Source: Citrobacter sp. Awk 4
Lineage (GTDB): Bacteria > Pseudomonadota > Gammaproteobacteria > Enterobacterales > Enterobacteriaceae
Direction of reading: 5' to 3'
DNA length: 64,000 nt
NCBI RefSeq assembly: GCF_028069725.1
Contig: NZ_JANEWG010000011.1
Span: 1-64,000, forward strand
The notes under the pieces were generated by a model. The model searched no databases. It saw nothing but the letters and a program-made list of their open reading frames with translations, and was not told where the DNA came from. The position numbers and the translations under genes are program-made. Positions 23,490 to 33,020 of this stretch are shown in pieces (position 1 is the stretch's first letter; each line of letters begins with the position of its first letter).

Positions 23490-24092
23490 CTACTCAGTTT
23501 CCTCAGCTTCGCTCACCACTTTCCGAAATATTGCCTGCAATGCCGAAAGGTCGCCCATTGCGCCACTCTGGTTTGCCTGATTCCACTCATCCACCTGAAT
23601 ACCGTTCCAGGTCAGCGTGTAGCCGGCATGAATCGCCAGTTGTTCAAAGAAGATTCGCTGCGCCAGACCGCTGCCAATACGAAATGGATGCAGCACATTA
23701 ATCTCACAATAGTAATGCGCGAGCCTGGCGACGAATTTCTCTTTCGGCAAGCCCTCCAGATACCCTTCTTCTTCCAGATCCTGCATCAGGGCATTGCCCT
23801 CTTTTTCAATCCAGGCGAAATGGCAGAATGGCGTGTCCCCCTGATAAATATCCACTTCGCGTAACTTTCCCGCCCAGTCGAAAATATCCTGATAAAGCTG
23901 GCGATGAATGGCGCACAGGTAGGGTAAACCACGAACCCGCGGCCCCAGTTCAATGGTCGCAGCGCGTAACGCCGTCAGTTCATATGCCGCCTGCTCCAGA
24001 CGCTGAACCTGGTGGATGCCTAAGCGGTTACGCATGACATCGAGCCCGTCGTAAAGATAGGGGTCGCGTCCATCACCGAATTTATCGCTCAT
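23490..24092 (-). CDS. fic: Fic domain protein (toxin-like, possible AMP transferase)
   Basis: Fic proteins transfer AMP from ATP to target proteins. This 200-residue protein has the Fic fold with its motif at 135-146, [12 protein letters not shown]. The catalytic His and Phe and the first Gly remain, but relative to HPFX(D/E)GNGRXXR, Ile replaces the acidic Mg ligand, Ser replaces Asn, and Leu replaces the first Arg. As I recall, K-12 Fic carries a similar variant, so it is a lineage trait rather than recent decay. It overlaps the stop of the antitoxin gene yhfG by 11 bases and is likely co-translated. Confidence 0.93.
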   Translation of the reverse strand: MSDKFGDGRDPYLYDGLDVMRNRLGIHQVQRLEQAAYELTALRAATIELGPRVRGLPYLCAIHRQLYQDIFDWAGKLREVDIYQGDTPFCHFAWIEKEGNALMQDLEEEGYLEGLPKEKFVARLAHYYCEINVLHPFRIGSGLAQRIFFEQLAIHAGYTLTWNGIQVDEWNQANQSGAMGDLSALQAIFRKVVSEAEETE

Positions 24093-24249
24093 AGTGCCTC
24101 CTCAACGCCTCAAGGCGAACAAGGGCTTCCTCAGTGGTCAGAGTAACCAGTGGGATTTCAACACCTTCAAGACGGCGACTGGCCTGGAAATTGGCGTTTC
24201 GCAGATGTTTCCAGAGACGAGATTTTTGTTTATCGGTGAGCTTTTTCAC
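24082..24249 (-). CDS. yhfG: YhfG, class I Fic antitoxin (FicA)
   Basis: This 55-residue gene starts with GTG at 24247-24249 after GGGAGG and reads [18 protein letters not shown]... to ...RRHYER before TAA at 24082-24084. It contains SRRLEG, an exact match to the Fic-inhibitory motif (S/T)XXXE(G/N), which blocks the gamma-phosphate site of Fic. Its end overlaps fic by 11 bases, giving an antitoxin-first operon. The reading frame is too short for common ORF cut-offs, but motif, coding sense and location agree. Confidence 0.93.
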   Translation of the reverse strand: MKKLTDKQKSRLWKHLRNANFQASRRLEGVEIPLVTLTTEEALVRLEALRRHYER

Positions 24250-24323
24250 GTGACCTCCCTGAATGCGCCTTCACTTGCCACAAGTATAAGCAGCAATTTC
24301 GGGTTACGCAGAGGTCAGGAATA

Positions 24324-24346
24324 GCGCGGGTATCAGCAACCCGCGC
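24324..24346. terminator. Hairpin downstream of ppiA
   Basis: A strong stem GCGCGGGT / ACCCGCGC with a 7-base loop lies 10 bases after the ppiA stop. No long T run follows on the minus strand, so it may be a weak terminator or an mRNA-stabilising hairpin. Confidence 0.5.
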
Positions 24347-24355
24347 AAAATGCGA

Positions 24356-24973
<618 letters not shown>

Positions 24974-25057
24974 CTAAAGAGCCTTCCATGACAAGGCCAT
25001 CCCTTTACTTAATTTTACGTATTGAATCCCTATGTCATGCCAGAACGCCTGGATTTT

Positions 25058-25073
25058 TGTGATAAATATCACT
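25058..25073. promoter_or_regulatory. CRP-like site between ppiA and tsgA
   Basis: TGTGATAAATATCACT matches TGTGA-N6-TCACA at nine of ten conserved positions and forms a near-palindrome. It is 129 bases from the ppiA start and 121 from tsgA, so it could serve either gene. Nothing else beyond promoters is visible in the 266-base gap 24929-25194. Confidence 0.6.
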
Positions 25074-25194
25074 TTAAAAATTGCAACAATTTCATCCGTT
25101 ACCAATAAATATTTAAATACGTCACTAAAACACCTAAAATCTGCCCGCCAATTGCGCTGTCAACGCGCTTTACACCTCTATACACAGGCCAGTC

Positions 25195-26376
25195 ATGACT
25201 AACAGCAATCGTATCAAGCTCACATGGATTAGCTTTCTCTCCTACGCCCTGACAGGGGCGTTGGTTATTGTCACCGGCATGGTGATGGGCAACATTGCAG
25301 AGTACTTTCATCTGCCTGTTTCCAGCATGAGCAACACCTTCACCTTCCTCAATACCGGTATTTTGATCTCTATTTTCCTCAACGCCTGGCTGATGGAAAT
25401 CGTCCCGCTGAAAACACAGCTGCGGTTTGGATTTATCCTGATGTTACTGGCGATTATCGGGCTGATGTTCAGCCATAGCCTGGCGCTGTTCTCTGCCGCG
25501 ATGTTTATTCTGGGGCTGGTTAGCGGTATCACCATGTCGATCGGTACGTTCCTGATCACGCAAATGTACGAAGGTCGTCAGCGTGGCTCACGACTGTTGT
25601 TTACCGACTCTTTCTTTAGCATGGCTGGGATGATTTTTCCGATGGTCGCCGCATTCCTGCTGGCGCGCAGCATTGAGTGGTACTGGGTTTATGCCTGCAT
25701 AGGGCTGGTCTATACGGCCATTTTCATTCTGACCTTCGGTTGTGAATTCCCGGCGCTGGGTAAACATGCACCGAAAACCGAAGCCCCTGTGGTGAAAGAA
25801 AAATGGGGCATCGGCGTGCTGTTTCTGGCCATTGCAGCCCTGTGCTACATCCTCGGTCAGTTGTGTTTTATCTCCTGGGTGCCGGAATACGCCAAAGGCC
25901 TGGGCATGAGCCTGAATGATGCCGGTACTCTGGTCAGCGATTTCTGGATGTCGTACATGTTCGGGATGTGGGGATTCAGCTTCATTCTGCGTTTCTTTGA
26001 CCTGCAGCGTATTCTGACGGTGCTGGCAGGCCTGGCAACCGTGCTGATGTACCTGTTCATTACCGGCACGCCAGAACATATGCCGTGGTTTATCTTGACG
26101 CTGGGCTTCTTCTCCAGCGCCATCTATACCTCCATCATCACACTCGGTTCACAGCAGACCAAAGTTGCCTCGCCAAAGCTGGTTAACTTTATTCTGACCT
26201 GCGGCACCATCGGCACGATGTTGACCTTTGTGGTTACGGGGCCGATTGTGGCGCACAGTGGCCCGCAGGCGGCGTTGCTTACCGCGAATGGTCTGTATGC
26301 GGTCGTCTTTGCGATGTGTTTTATCCTCGGATTCGTCACCCGTCATCGTCAGCACAGCATCCCGGCAGCCCACTAA
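25195..26376 (+). CDS. tsgA: Major facilitator TsgA
   Basis: TsgA is a 393-residue MFS transporter with about 12 membrane segments over its whole length and the loop [21 protein letters not shown] between the early segments, resembling FucP-type permeases. The name comes from tellurite/selenite-associated phenotypes in Salmonella; the transported substrate is unknown. It stands alone between ppiA and the nir operon with its own terminator. Confidence 0.95.
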   Translation: MTNSNRIKLTWISFLSYALTGALVIVTGMVMGNIAEYFHLPVSSMSNTFTFLNTGILISIFLNAWLMEIVPLKTQLRFGFILMLLAIIGLMFSHSLALFSAAMFILGLVSGITMSIGTFLITQMYEGRQRGSRLLFTDSFFSMAGMIFPMVAAFLLARSIEWYWVYACIGLVYTAIFILTFGCEFPALGKHAPKTEAPVVKEKWGIGVLFLAIAALCYILGQLCFISWVPEYAKGLGMSLNDAGTLVSDFWMSYMFGMWGFSFILRFFDLQRILTVLAGLATVLMYLFITGTPEHMPWFILTLGFFSSAIYTSIITLGSQQTKVASPKLVNFILTCGTIGTMLTFVVTGPIVAHSGPQAALLTANGLYAVVFAMCFILGFVTRHRQHSIPAAH

Positions 26377-26382
26377 GTTTCT

Positions 26383-26410
26383 GCCCCTTTTCGTCATGAA
26401 AAGGGGCTTC
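26383..26410 (+). terminator. tsgA terminator
   Basis: GCCCCTTTT and AAAAGGGGC pair around the loop CGTCATG, followed by TTC. The stem is perfect, and it lies 6 bases after the tsgA stop. Confidence 0.75.
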
Positions 26411-26557
26411 TTCCCCCCTCCTCCTGAAGGCGTAAACCTCAAAATCACCAGAAGTCGCGGTTAACCCCCTAAAACCCTTCGGTTTGTATGTTATTTGTCC
26501 AAATACGAAAAGCCAGACAATTCCGTGGCTTAGAAAAATACTGACAAATCAGCAATA

Positions 26558-26573
26558 TACCTCTAAAGGAGTA
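26558..26573 (+). promoter_or_regulatory. NarL/NarP binding site of the nir promoter
   Basis: TACCTCTAAAGGAGTA is a 7-2-7 inverted heptamer pair. Its centre at 26565.5 falls at -69.5 relative to the inferred start, exactly the position known for the E. coli nirB promoter. Confidence 0.85.
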
Positions 26574-26586
26574 TATAAAGGTGAAT

Positions 26587-26628
26587 TTGATTTACATCAA
26601 TAAGCGGGGTTGCTGAATCGTTAAGGTA
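26587..26628 (+). promoter_or_regulatory. FNR site and -10 of the nirB promoter
   Basis: TTGATTTACATCAA (26587-26600) matches the FNR consensus TTGAT-N4-ATCAA perfectly. With its centre at -41.5, the start is predicted near 26635, and TAAGGT at 26622-26627 serves as the weak -10. This is the class II FNR-dependent anaerobic promoter seen in E. coli. Confidence 0.9.
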
Positions 26629-26658
26629 GGCAGTAATAGAAAAGAAATCGAGGCAAAA

Positions 26659-29202
26659 ATGAGCAAAGTCAGACTCGCTATTATCGGTAATGGTATGGTC
26701 GGCCATCGCTTTATTGAGGATCTTCTTGATAAAGCTGATGCGACCCAGTTTGATATTACCGTCTTCTGTGAAGAACCCCGCAAAGCATACGACCGTGTCC
26801 ACCTGTCTTCTTACTTCTCCCACCACACGGCTGAAGAGCTGTCACTGGTGCGTGAAGGGTTTTATGAAAAACACGGTGTGAAAGTTCTAGTGGGTGAGCG
26901 TGCCATCACCATTAACCGCCAGGAGAAGGTCATCCACTCCAGCGCAGGTCGTACGGTCTATTACGATAAGCTGATCATGGCAACCGGCTCCTATCCGTGG
27001 ATCCCGCCGATTAAAGGTTCTGAAACTCAGGATTGCTTTGTTTACCGCACCATTGAAGATCTCAACGCCATTGAGTCCTGCGCCCGTCGCAGCAAGCGTG
27101 GGGCGGTTGTTGGCGGTGGTTTGTTGGGTCTGGAAGCCGCAGGCGCGCTGAAAAATCTCGGCGTCGAAACACACGTGATCGAATTTGCCCCGATGTTGAT
27201 GGCTGAACAGCTGGATCACATGGGTGGCGAGCAGTTGCGTCGCAAAATTGAAAGCATGGGCGTGCGCGTGCACACCAGCAAAAACACCAAAGAGATCGTT
27301 CAGGAAGGGACCCAAGCGCGCAAAACCATGCGTTTTGCCGACGGCAGCGAACTGGAAGTCGATTTTATCGTCTTCTCCACCGGTATTCGCCCTCGCGATA
27401 AGCTGGCCACCCAGTGTGGTCTGGACGTCGCTCAGCGTGGCGGTATCGTGATTAACGACACCTGCCAGACCTCTGACCCGGATATCTACGCGATTGGTGA
27501 ATGCGCCAGTTGGAACGATCGCGTATACGGCCTGGTCGCACCGGGCTACAAAATGGCACAGGTCGCCGTTGACCATATTCTTAACAACGAAAACGCCTTT
27601 GAAGGCGCAGATCTGAGCGCCAAACTGAAACTGCTGGGCGTCGACGTGGGCGGTATCGGCGATGCGCATGGTCGTACGCCTGGCGCACGTAGCTATGTCT
27701 ACCTTGATGAAAGCAAAGAAGTCTACAAACGCCTGATTGTAAGCTCTGATAACAAAACGCTGCTCGGCGCGGTTCTGGTCGGCGACACCAGCGATTACGG
27801 CAATCTGCTGCAACTGGTGCTGAACGCCATCGAACTGCCGGAGAACCCGGATTCACTGATCCTGCCGGCTCACGCAGGCAGCGGTAAACCGTCCATCGGC
27901 GTGGATAAACTGCCGGACAGCGCGCAGATTTGCTCCTGCTTCGACGTCACGAAAGGAATGCTGGTCGCCGCCATCAACAAAGGTTGCCACACCGTTGCCG
28001 CCCTGAAAGCGGAAACCAAAGCGGGTACTGGCTGCGGGGGTTGTATCCCACTGGTCACACAGGTACTGAATGCCGAACTGGCGAAGCAAGGCATTGAAGT
28101 GAACAACAACCTGTGCGAGCACTTCCCGTACTCTCGCCAGGAGCTGTTCCATCTCATCCGGGTGGAAGGCATCAAAACGTTCGAAGAGTTGCTGGCGAAG
28201 CACGGTAAAGGCTACGGCTGTGAAGTGTGTAAACCCACTGTCGGCTCCCTGTTGGCCTCCTGCTGGAATGAATACATTCTGAAGCCGCAGCACACTCCGC
28301 TGCAGGATACCAACGACAACTTCCTCGCCAACATTCAGAAAGACGGTACTTACTCTGTGATCCCGCGTTCTGCTGGCGGTGAAATTACCCCGGAAGGTCT
28401 GGTGGCCGTCGGTCGTATCGCCCGTGAATTCAATCTGTACACCAAGATCACCGGTTCTCAGCGTATCGGCCTGTTTGGCGCGCAAAAAGACGACCTGCCG
28501 GAAATCTGGCGTCAGCTGATTGACGCAGGCTTTGAAACCGGTCATGCGTACGCGAAGGCGCTGCGGATGGCAAAAACCTGCGTGGGCAGCACCTGGTGTC
28601 GTTACGGCGTGGGTGACAGCGTCGGTTTCGGCGTTGAGCTGGAAAATCGCTACAAAGGCATCCGCACCCCGCACAAAATGAAATTCGGCGTTTCCGGCTG
28701 TACCCGTGAGTGTGCGGAAGCCCAGGGTAAAGATGTCGGTATCATCGCAACGGAAAAAGGCTGGAACCTGTACGTCTGCGGCAACGGTGGGATGAAACCA
28801 CGCCACGCGGATCTGCTGGCGGCAGATATTGACCGCGAAACGCTGCTCAAATATCTCGATCGTTTCATGATGTTCTACATTCGCACAGCAGACAAACTGA
28901 CCCGTACAGCACCGTGGTTAGATAGCCTGGAAGGCGGTATTGAATACCTGAAGTCGGTCATCATCGACGACAAACTGGGTCTGAACGAACACCTGGAAGA
29001 AGAGATGGCGCGTCTGCGCGAAGCCGTCATCTGCGAGTGGACGGAAACCGTCAATACGCCATCTGCGCAGGTTCGCTTCAAACACTTTATCAACAGCGAT
29101 AAACGCGATCCGAACGTCCAGGTCGTTCCTGAACGTGAACAGCATCGTCCGGCAACACCGTACGAACGCATTCCGGTAACTCTGGTGGAGGAGAACGTAT
29201 GA
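26659..29202 (+). CDS. nirB: NADH-dependent nitrite reductase, large subunit
   Basis: NirB reduces nitrite to ammonia in the cytoplasm with NADH during anaerobic growth. The 847-residue protein has an FAD/NAD(P)-binding pyridine nucleotide reductase module (GNGMVGHRFIEDL near the start, VVGGGLLGLEAAGALKNLG near 150), a BFD-like [2Fe-2S] domain (ICSCFDV and GTGCGGCIPLV), and a sulfite/nitrite reductase domain with Cys ligands for [4Fe-4S]-siroheme (FGVSGCTRECAEAQGKD, then YVCGNGG). Its stop overlaps nirD (ATGA). The siroheme is made by the cotranscribed cysG. Confidence 0.99.
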   Translation: MSKVRLAIIGNGMVGHRFIEDLLDKADATQFDITVFCEEPRKAYDRVHLSSYFSHHTAEELSLVREGFYEKHGVKVLVGERAITINRQEKVIHSSAGRTVYYDKLIMATGSYPWIPPIKGSETQDCFVYRTIEDLNAIESCARRSKRGAVVGGGLLGLEAAGALKNLGVETHVIEFAPMLMAEQLDHMGGEQLRRKIESMGVRVHTSKNTKEIVQEGTQARKTMRFADGSELEVDFIVFSTGIRPRDKLATQCGLDVAQRGGIVINDTCQTSDPDIYAIGECASWNDRVYGLVAPGYKMAQVAVDHILNNENAFEGADLSAKLKLLGVDVGGIGDAHGRTPGARSYVYLDESKEVYKRLIVSSDNKTLLGAVLVGDTSDYGNLLQLVLNAIELPENPDSLILPAHAGSGKPSIGVDKLPDSAQICSCFDVTKGMLVAAINKGCHTVAALKAETKAGTGCGGCIPLVTQVLNAELAKQGIEVNNNLCEHFPYSRQELFHLIRVEGIKTFEELLAKHGKGYGCEVCKPTVGSLLASCWNEYILKPQHTPLQDTNDNFLANIQKDGTYSVIPRSAGGEITPEGLVAVGRIAREFNLYTKITGSQRIGLFGAQKDDLPEIWRQLIDAGFETGHAYAKALRMAKTCVGSTWCRYGVGDSVGFGVELENRYKGIRTPHKMKFGVSGCTRECAEAQGKDVGIIATEKGWNLYVCGNGGMKPRHADLLAADIDRETLLKYLDRFMMFYIRTADKLTRTAPWLDSLEGGIEYLKSVIIDDKLGLNEHLEEEMARLREAVICEWTETVNTPSAQVRFKHFINSDKRDPNVQVVPEREQHRPATPYERIPVTLVEENV

Positions 29203-29525
29203 GCCAGTGGAAAAACATCTGCAAAATCGATGACATTCTGCCTGCAACCGGCGTCTGTGCACTATTAGGCGAAGAGCAGGTCGCTATTTTCCGTCCTTAC
29301 CATAGCGACCAGGTCTTTGCGATAAGCAACATCGATCCCTTTTTCGAATCCAGCGTGTTGTCCCGCGGGTTGATTGCGGAGCACCAGGGGGATTTGTGGG
29401 TTGCCAGTCCGTTGAAAAAACAGCGTTTTCGCCTGAGTGATGGCCTTTGCATGGAAGATGAAAGTCATTCCGTGAAGCATTACGAAGCCCGCGTGAAAGA
29501 CGGCATCGTACAGCTGCGCAGTTAG
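29199..29525 (+). CDS. nirD: Nitrite reductase, small subunit
   Basis: NirD is the 108-residue Rieske-like small subunit of NADH nitrite reductase. It has the Rieske fold but no CXH/CXXH iron-sulfur ligands, as is normal for assimilatory and cytoplasmic NirD. It begins MSQWKNICKIDDILPATG and overlaps nirB by 4 bases. Confidence 0.97.
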   Translation: MSQWKNICKIDDILPATGVCALLGEEQVAIFRPYHSDQVFAISNIDPFFESSVLSRGLIAEHQGDLWVASPLKKQRFRLSDGLCMEDESHSVKHYEARVKDGIVQLRS

Positions 29526-29588
29526 TATCTTAACGGGAGGTGCAACGCCTCCCTTATTTGACGTATTTGAAGGCCTTTTATTGGTATT

Positions 29589-29625
29589 GCCGGATGGCGT
29601 CGCAAGCGACTTATCCGGCCTACGG
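29589..29625. repeat. REP unit inside the nir operon
   Basis: GCCGGATGGCG ... CTTATCCGGCCTACG is a typical REP hairpin between nirD and nirC, 64 bases after the nirD stop. It may stabilise nirBD mRNA relative to nirC-cysG. Confidence 0.85.
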
Positions 29626-29668
29626 TTACGATTTTTTTACTTTTTGTATTTCAAGGATAATCAAACAC

Positions 29669-30478
29669 ATGTTCACAGACACTATCAACAAGTGTGCGGC
29701 TAACGCTGCGCGCATTGCACGCCTGTCGGCGAATAACCCGCTCGGGTTCTGGGTTAGCTCTGCAATGGCGGGGGCCTACGTCGGTCTCGGTATTATCCTT
29801 ATTTTCACCCTCGGGAATCTGCTCGACCCTTCTATCCGCCCGCTGGTGATGGGTGCAACCTTTGGTATTGCGTTAACGCTGGTAATTATTGCCGGTTCTG
29901 AACTCTTCACGGGTCACACGATGTTCCTGACGCTCGGCGTCAAAGCTGGCACCATCAGCCACGGGCAAATGTGGGCCATTTTGCCGCAAACCTGGTTGGG
30001 TAACCTGGTGGGTTCGGTGTTCGTCGCGCTGCTGTATAGCTGGGGCGGCGGTAGCTTGCTACCGGTCGATACCAGCATTGTGCACTCGGTTGCCCTCGCT
30101 AAAACGACCGCCCCGGCCACCGTGCTATTTTTCAAGGGCGCGTTGTGTAACTGGTTGGTTTGTCTGGCAATCTGGATGGCAATCCGTACCGAAGGCGCGG
30201 CAAAGTTCATCGCTATCTGGTGGTGTCTGCTGGCGTTTATCGCTTCTGGCTATGAGCACTCTGTCGCAAATATGACTCTGTTTGCTCTGTCCTGGTTTGG
30301 TCATCACAGTGACGCCTATACCCTGTCCGGAATCGGTCACAATTTGTTGTGGGTAACACTAGGTAATACTTTGTCCGGTGTCGTGTTCATGGGATTGGGT
30401 TATTGGTATGCTACGCCGAAATCGGAGCGTCCGGCTCCGGCAAAAATCAACCAAACTGAGGCTGCAGCCAATAATTAA
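29669..30478 (+). CDS. nirC: Nitrite channel NirC
   Basis: NirC is a formate/nitrite transporter family (FNT) channel that moves nitrite across the inner membrane. The protein is 269 residues with six membrane helices; [12 protein letters not shown] and the His in GYEHSVANM are pore-lining family features. The ATG at 29669 follows AAGGATAA. A much longer in-frame start at 29540 would read through the REP element and is rejected. It is coupled to cysG, which begins 11 bases later. Confidence 0.97.
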   Translation: MFTDTINKCAANAARIARLSANNPLGFWVSSAMAGAYVGLGIILIFTLGNLLDPSIRPLVMGATFGIALTLVIIAGSELFTGHTMFLTLGVKAGTISHGQMWAILPQTWLGNLVGSVFVALLYSWGGGSLLPVDTSIVHSVALAKTTAPATVLFFKGALCNWLVCLAIWMAIRTEGAAKFIAIWWCLLAFIASGYEHSVANMTLFALSWFGHHSDAYTLSGIGHNLLWVTLGNTLSGVVFMGLGYWYATPKSERPAPAKINQTEAAANN

Positions 30479-30489
30479 GGGGTAATGTC

Positions 30490-31863
30490 GTGGATCATTT
30501 GCCTATATTTTGTCAACTACGTGACCGCGACTGCCTGATCGTCGGCGGTGGTGATGTCGCAGAACGCAAAGCACGGTTACTGCTGGAAGCCGGTGCCAGA
30601 CTCACGGTCAACGCACTGGCGTTTATTCCGCAGTTTACCGTATGGGCAAATGAAGGCATGTTGACCCTGGTGGAGGGGCCGTTCGACGAATCGCTCCTTG
30701 ACCCCTGCTGGCTGGCCATCGCGGCAACTGATGATGATGAAGTGAATCAGCGCGTTAGCCACGCTGCCGAAACCCGCCGCATTTTCTGCAATGTGGTCGA
30801 TGCGCCGAAAGCCGCCAGTTTCATTATGCCCTCGATTATTGACCGTTCGCCGCTGATGGTAGCCGTCTCCTCTGGCGGCACATCGCCGGTTCTCGCGCGC
30901 TTACTGCGTGAGAAGCTTGAGGCCATGCTACCCCAGCATTTAGGCCAGGTTGCGCAGTATGCCGGGCAATTACGCTCCCGGGTGAAAAAGCAATTTGCCA
31001 CAATGGGCGAACGTCGTCGCTTCTGGGAGAAACTGTTTGTCAACGACCGCCTGGCGCAGTCGCTGGCCAACGACGATCGCCAGGCGATTGAACAAACCAC
31101 GGAACAGATGCTCAGCGAACCGCTGGATCACCGTGGTGAAGTGGTGCTGGTGGGTGCCGGTCCTGGCGACGCCGGTCTGCTCACCCTGAAAGGGTTGCAG
31201 CAAATTCAGCAGGCCGATGTGGTGGTGTATGACCGCTTAGTCTCCGACGACATCATGAACCTGGTCCGCCGCGATGCTGATCGCGTCTTCGTGGGTAAAC
31301 GTGCGGGATACCACTGCGTACCGCAGGAAGAAATTAACCAGATCCTGCTGCGTGAAGCCCAACAGGGTAAACGTGTCGTGCGTCTGAAAGGCGGCGATCC
31401 GTTTATTTTTGGTCGCGGCGGCGAGGAACTGGAAACCTTATGCCACGCAGGGATCCCGTTCTCTGTGGTACCGGGGATTACGGCAGCCTCAGGTTGTTCA
31501 GCGTACTCTGGGATCCCATTGACCCATCGTGACTATGCGCAAAGCGTCCGTCTGGTCACCGGGCATTTGAAAACCGGTGGCGAGCTGGATTGGGAAAATC
31601 TGGCAGCTGAGAAGCAGACGCTGGTGTTCTACATGGGGCTGAATCAGGCGGCGACTATTCAGGAGAAACTGATTGAGTTCGGCATGCAGGCTGATATGCC
31701 CGTTGCGCTGGTTGAGAATGGAACTGCCGTGAAGCAGCGCGTGGTTAACGGGGAGCTGTCGGAGTTAGGCTCCCTGGCGCAACGTGTTGAAAGCCCGGCG
31801 CTCATTATTGTGGGTAGAGTGGTCGCTCTGCGCGATAAGTTGAACTGGTTCTCGAATCATTAA
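30490..31863 (+). CDS. cysG: Siroheme synthase CysG
   Basis: CysG is a three-activity enzyme that turns uroporphyrinogen III into siroheme. The 457-residue protein has an N-terminal NAD-dependent precorrin-2 dehydrogenase/ferrochelatase module (about 1-210; [15 protein letters not shown]) and a C-terminal SAM uroporphyrin methyltransferase (about 216-457; [28 protein letters not shown]). The start is GTG at 30490. It supplies NirB, and sulfite reductase elsewhere. The conserved Ser segment [20 protein letters not shown] is intact. Confidence 0.98.
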   Translation: MDHLPIFCQLRDRDCLIVGGGDVAERKARLLLEAGARLTVNALAFIPQFTVWANEGMLTLVEGPFDESLLDPCWLAIAATDDDEVNQRVSHAAETRRIFCNVVDAPKAASFIMPSIIDRSPLMVAVSSGGTSPVLARLLREKLEAMLPQHLGQVAQYAGQLRSRVKKQFATMGERRRFWEKLFVNDRLAQSLANDDRQAIEQTTEQMLSEPLDHRGEVVLVGAGPGDAGLLTLKGLQQIQQADVVVYDRLVSDDIMNLVRRDADRVFVGKRAGYHCVPQEEINQILLREAQQGKRVVRLKGGDPFIFGRGGEELETLCHAGIPFSVVPGITAASGCSAYSGIPLTHRDYAQSVRLVTGHLKTGGELDWENLAAEKQTLVFYMGLNQAATIQEKLIEFGMQADMPVALVENGTAVKQRVVNGELSELGSLAQRVESPALIIVGRVVALRDKLNWFSNH

Positions 31864-31866
31864 TGT

Positions 31867-31896
31867 AAAAAAACCGGGAATTTCCCGGTTTTTTTA
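31867..31896. terminator. Bidirectional terminator after cysG
   Basis: AAAAAACCGGGA and TCCCGGTTTTTTT form a strong stem with A and T tracts. It serves cysG and the converging yhf cluster. Confidence 0.92.
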
Positions 31897-31915
31897 TGGC
31901 TGTCGTCGTCAGACA

Positions 31916-33010
31916 CTAGCCAGCCATGACCTGTCTGATGCTTTCGCGCAATATACGCAGCACCGTCTCCTCGCCACTACGGTTGGGATTAATACGGATC
32001 GCGTACTGTTCCAGACCTGGTGCTGCTTCGCGAAACGTCCCTGAGAGACGATAAAACAGCGGTGGGATCTCATATTTTGATTCCGCCCCCACCGGATAAG
32101 GCAGCGCCCCGCGTTTCTGCGCTTCTTCCAGCACTTTCCCGGCAATCGGGTGATTGAACTCCACGATCAACACTTTCGACTGCGCATTGGCAATGACTGC
32201 CTGCTTCACCTCCGGCAGACTCCCGCCATTTAACCGCGCGAGCAACCGCTCGGATACCCCGGCCTGCACGGCATGCATCACGGGTGCAAAAACCAGTCCA
32301 CGCAGCACCTCCAGCGCTTGTGCGCCCTGGATCTGGCTACCGCCGGAATACAGAGTTGACCGGATTTTCGCGATAGCGTCTGCCTTCCCAACCACCGCCC
32401 CTACACCTTCGGGGCCGAAGAGTTTAAAGCAGGAGAACGTAGAGAGCGTGGCCCCGCATTCACACCCAATGCTGCCCACTTTCATGACGGCATAGTTGTC
32501 ATCAGTCAGCGTGGGAACCCCGCCCTGCGCGATTTCCCCCAACACTGCCGTCAGCGAGTAACGGTCTTGCGGTTGCTGGCGTGTGTGCTGAACCAGTGCC
32601 GCCTGAGGATGGTGCTGTTCAATAGCCTGCGTTATCGCGCCGGGAGTGTTGAAATCGGCGCGAATGAGTTCAATACCCATCTGTTCAATGATGCACGCAG
32701 TGGTGGGATACACCGGTGCATCATGCACCAGTAGCCGCTGACCGGGTTTGAGCAACGCGCTCAAACCCGCGCGAATAGCCCCCGTACCCGCGCCTTGCAC
32801 CAACACGGCCGCTTCGGCATGAAATGCGTCGGCCAAGACCTGCTCGACACGCTGCGTGGCCCGGGGCTGATTTAGCCCCGGTACGAGTCCTAAATCGCCG
32901 CCCGCCAAAAAATCAGTACCGGGAAAATGGCGGCACAGCGTGTCCACCAGCGCAAATTGCTTCTCCTGAGCCTCCATCAGCGTCAGGCTTTGTAATGGAT
33001 AGGTTTCCAT
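31916..33010 (-). CDS. yhfS: YhfS, PLP-dependent enzyme of the aminotransferase fold
   Basis: The 364-residue protein is a fold-type I PLP enzyme related to cystathionine synthases and threonine aldolase-like enzymes. The Schiff-base Lys is expected in STFSCFKLFGPEG, and TLTDDNYAVMKVG holds the PLP-pocket Asp. No specific reaction is established. The ATG at 33010 follows TAAGG; a 28-codon longer frame overlaps yhfT and is rejected. It is the last gene of the yhfX-to-S transcript. K-12 has the small yhfL gene between cysG and yhfS; here only 52 bases separate them, so yhfL is absent. Confidence 0.9.
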   Translation of the reverse strand: METYPLQSLTLMEAQEKQFALVDTLCRHFPGTDFLAGGDLGLVPGLNQPRATQRVEQVLADAFHAEAAVLVQGAGTGAIRAGLSALLKPGQRLLVHDAPVYPTTACIIEQMGIELIRADFNTPGAITQAIEQHHPQAALVQHTRQQPQDRYSLTAVLGEIAQGGVPTLTDDNYAVMKVGSIGCECGATLSTFSCFKLFGPEGVGAVVGKADAIAKIRSTLYSGGSQIQGAQALEVLRGLVFAPVMHAVQAGVSERLLARLNGGSLPEVKQAVIANAQSKVLIVEFNHPIAGKVLEEAQKRGALPYPVGAESKYEIPPLFYRLSGTFREAAPGLEQYAIRINPNRSGEETVLRILRESIRQVMAG

Positions 33011-33020
33011 GACGATGACC

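Noticed and set aside
25058-25073. FNR site rather than CRP site
   Set aside because: The half sites are TGTGA/TCACT, not TTGAT/ATCAA, so CRP fits better, though binding is untested.
26887-28806. Two long minus-strand open frames opposite nirB (about 308 and 317 codons)
   Set aside because: They are antisense to nirB, lack ribosome binding sites and family motifs, and arise from codon bias of nirB.
29540-29668. N-terminal extension of nirC by 43 codons
   Set aside because: It would translate the REP element, and the ATG at 29669 has a good ribosome binding site and the family start.
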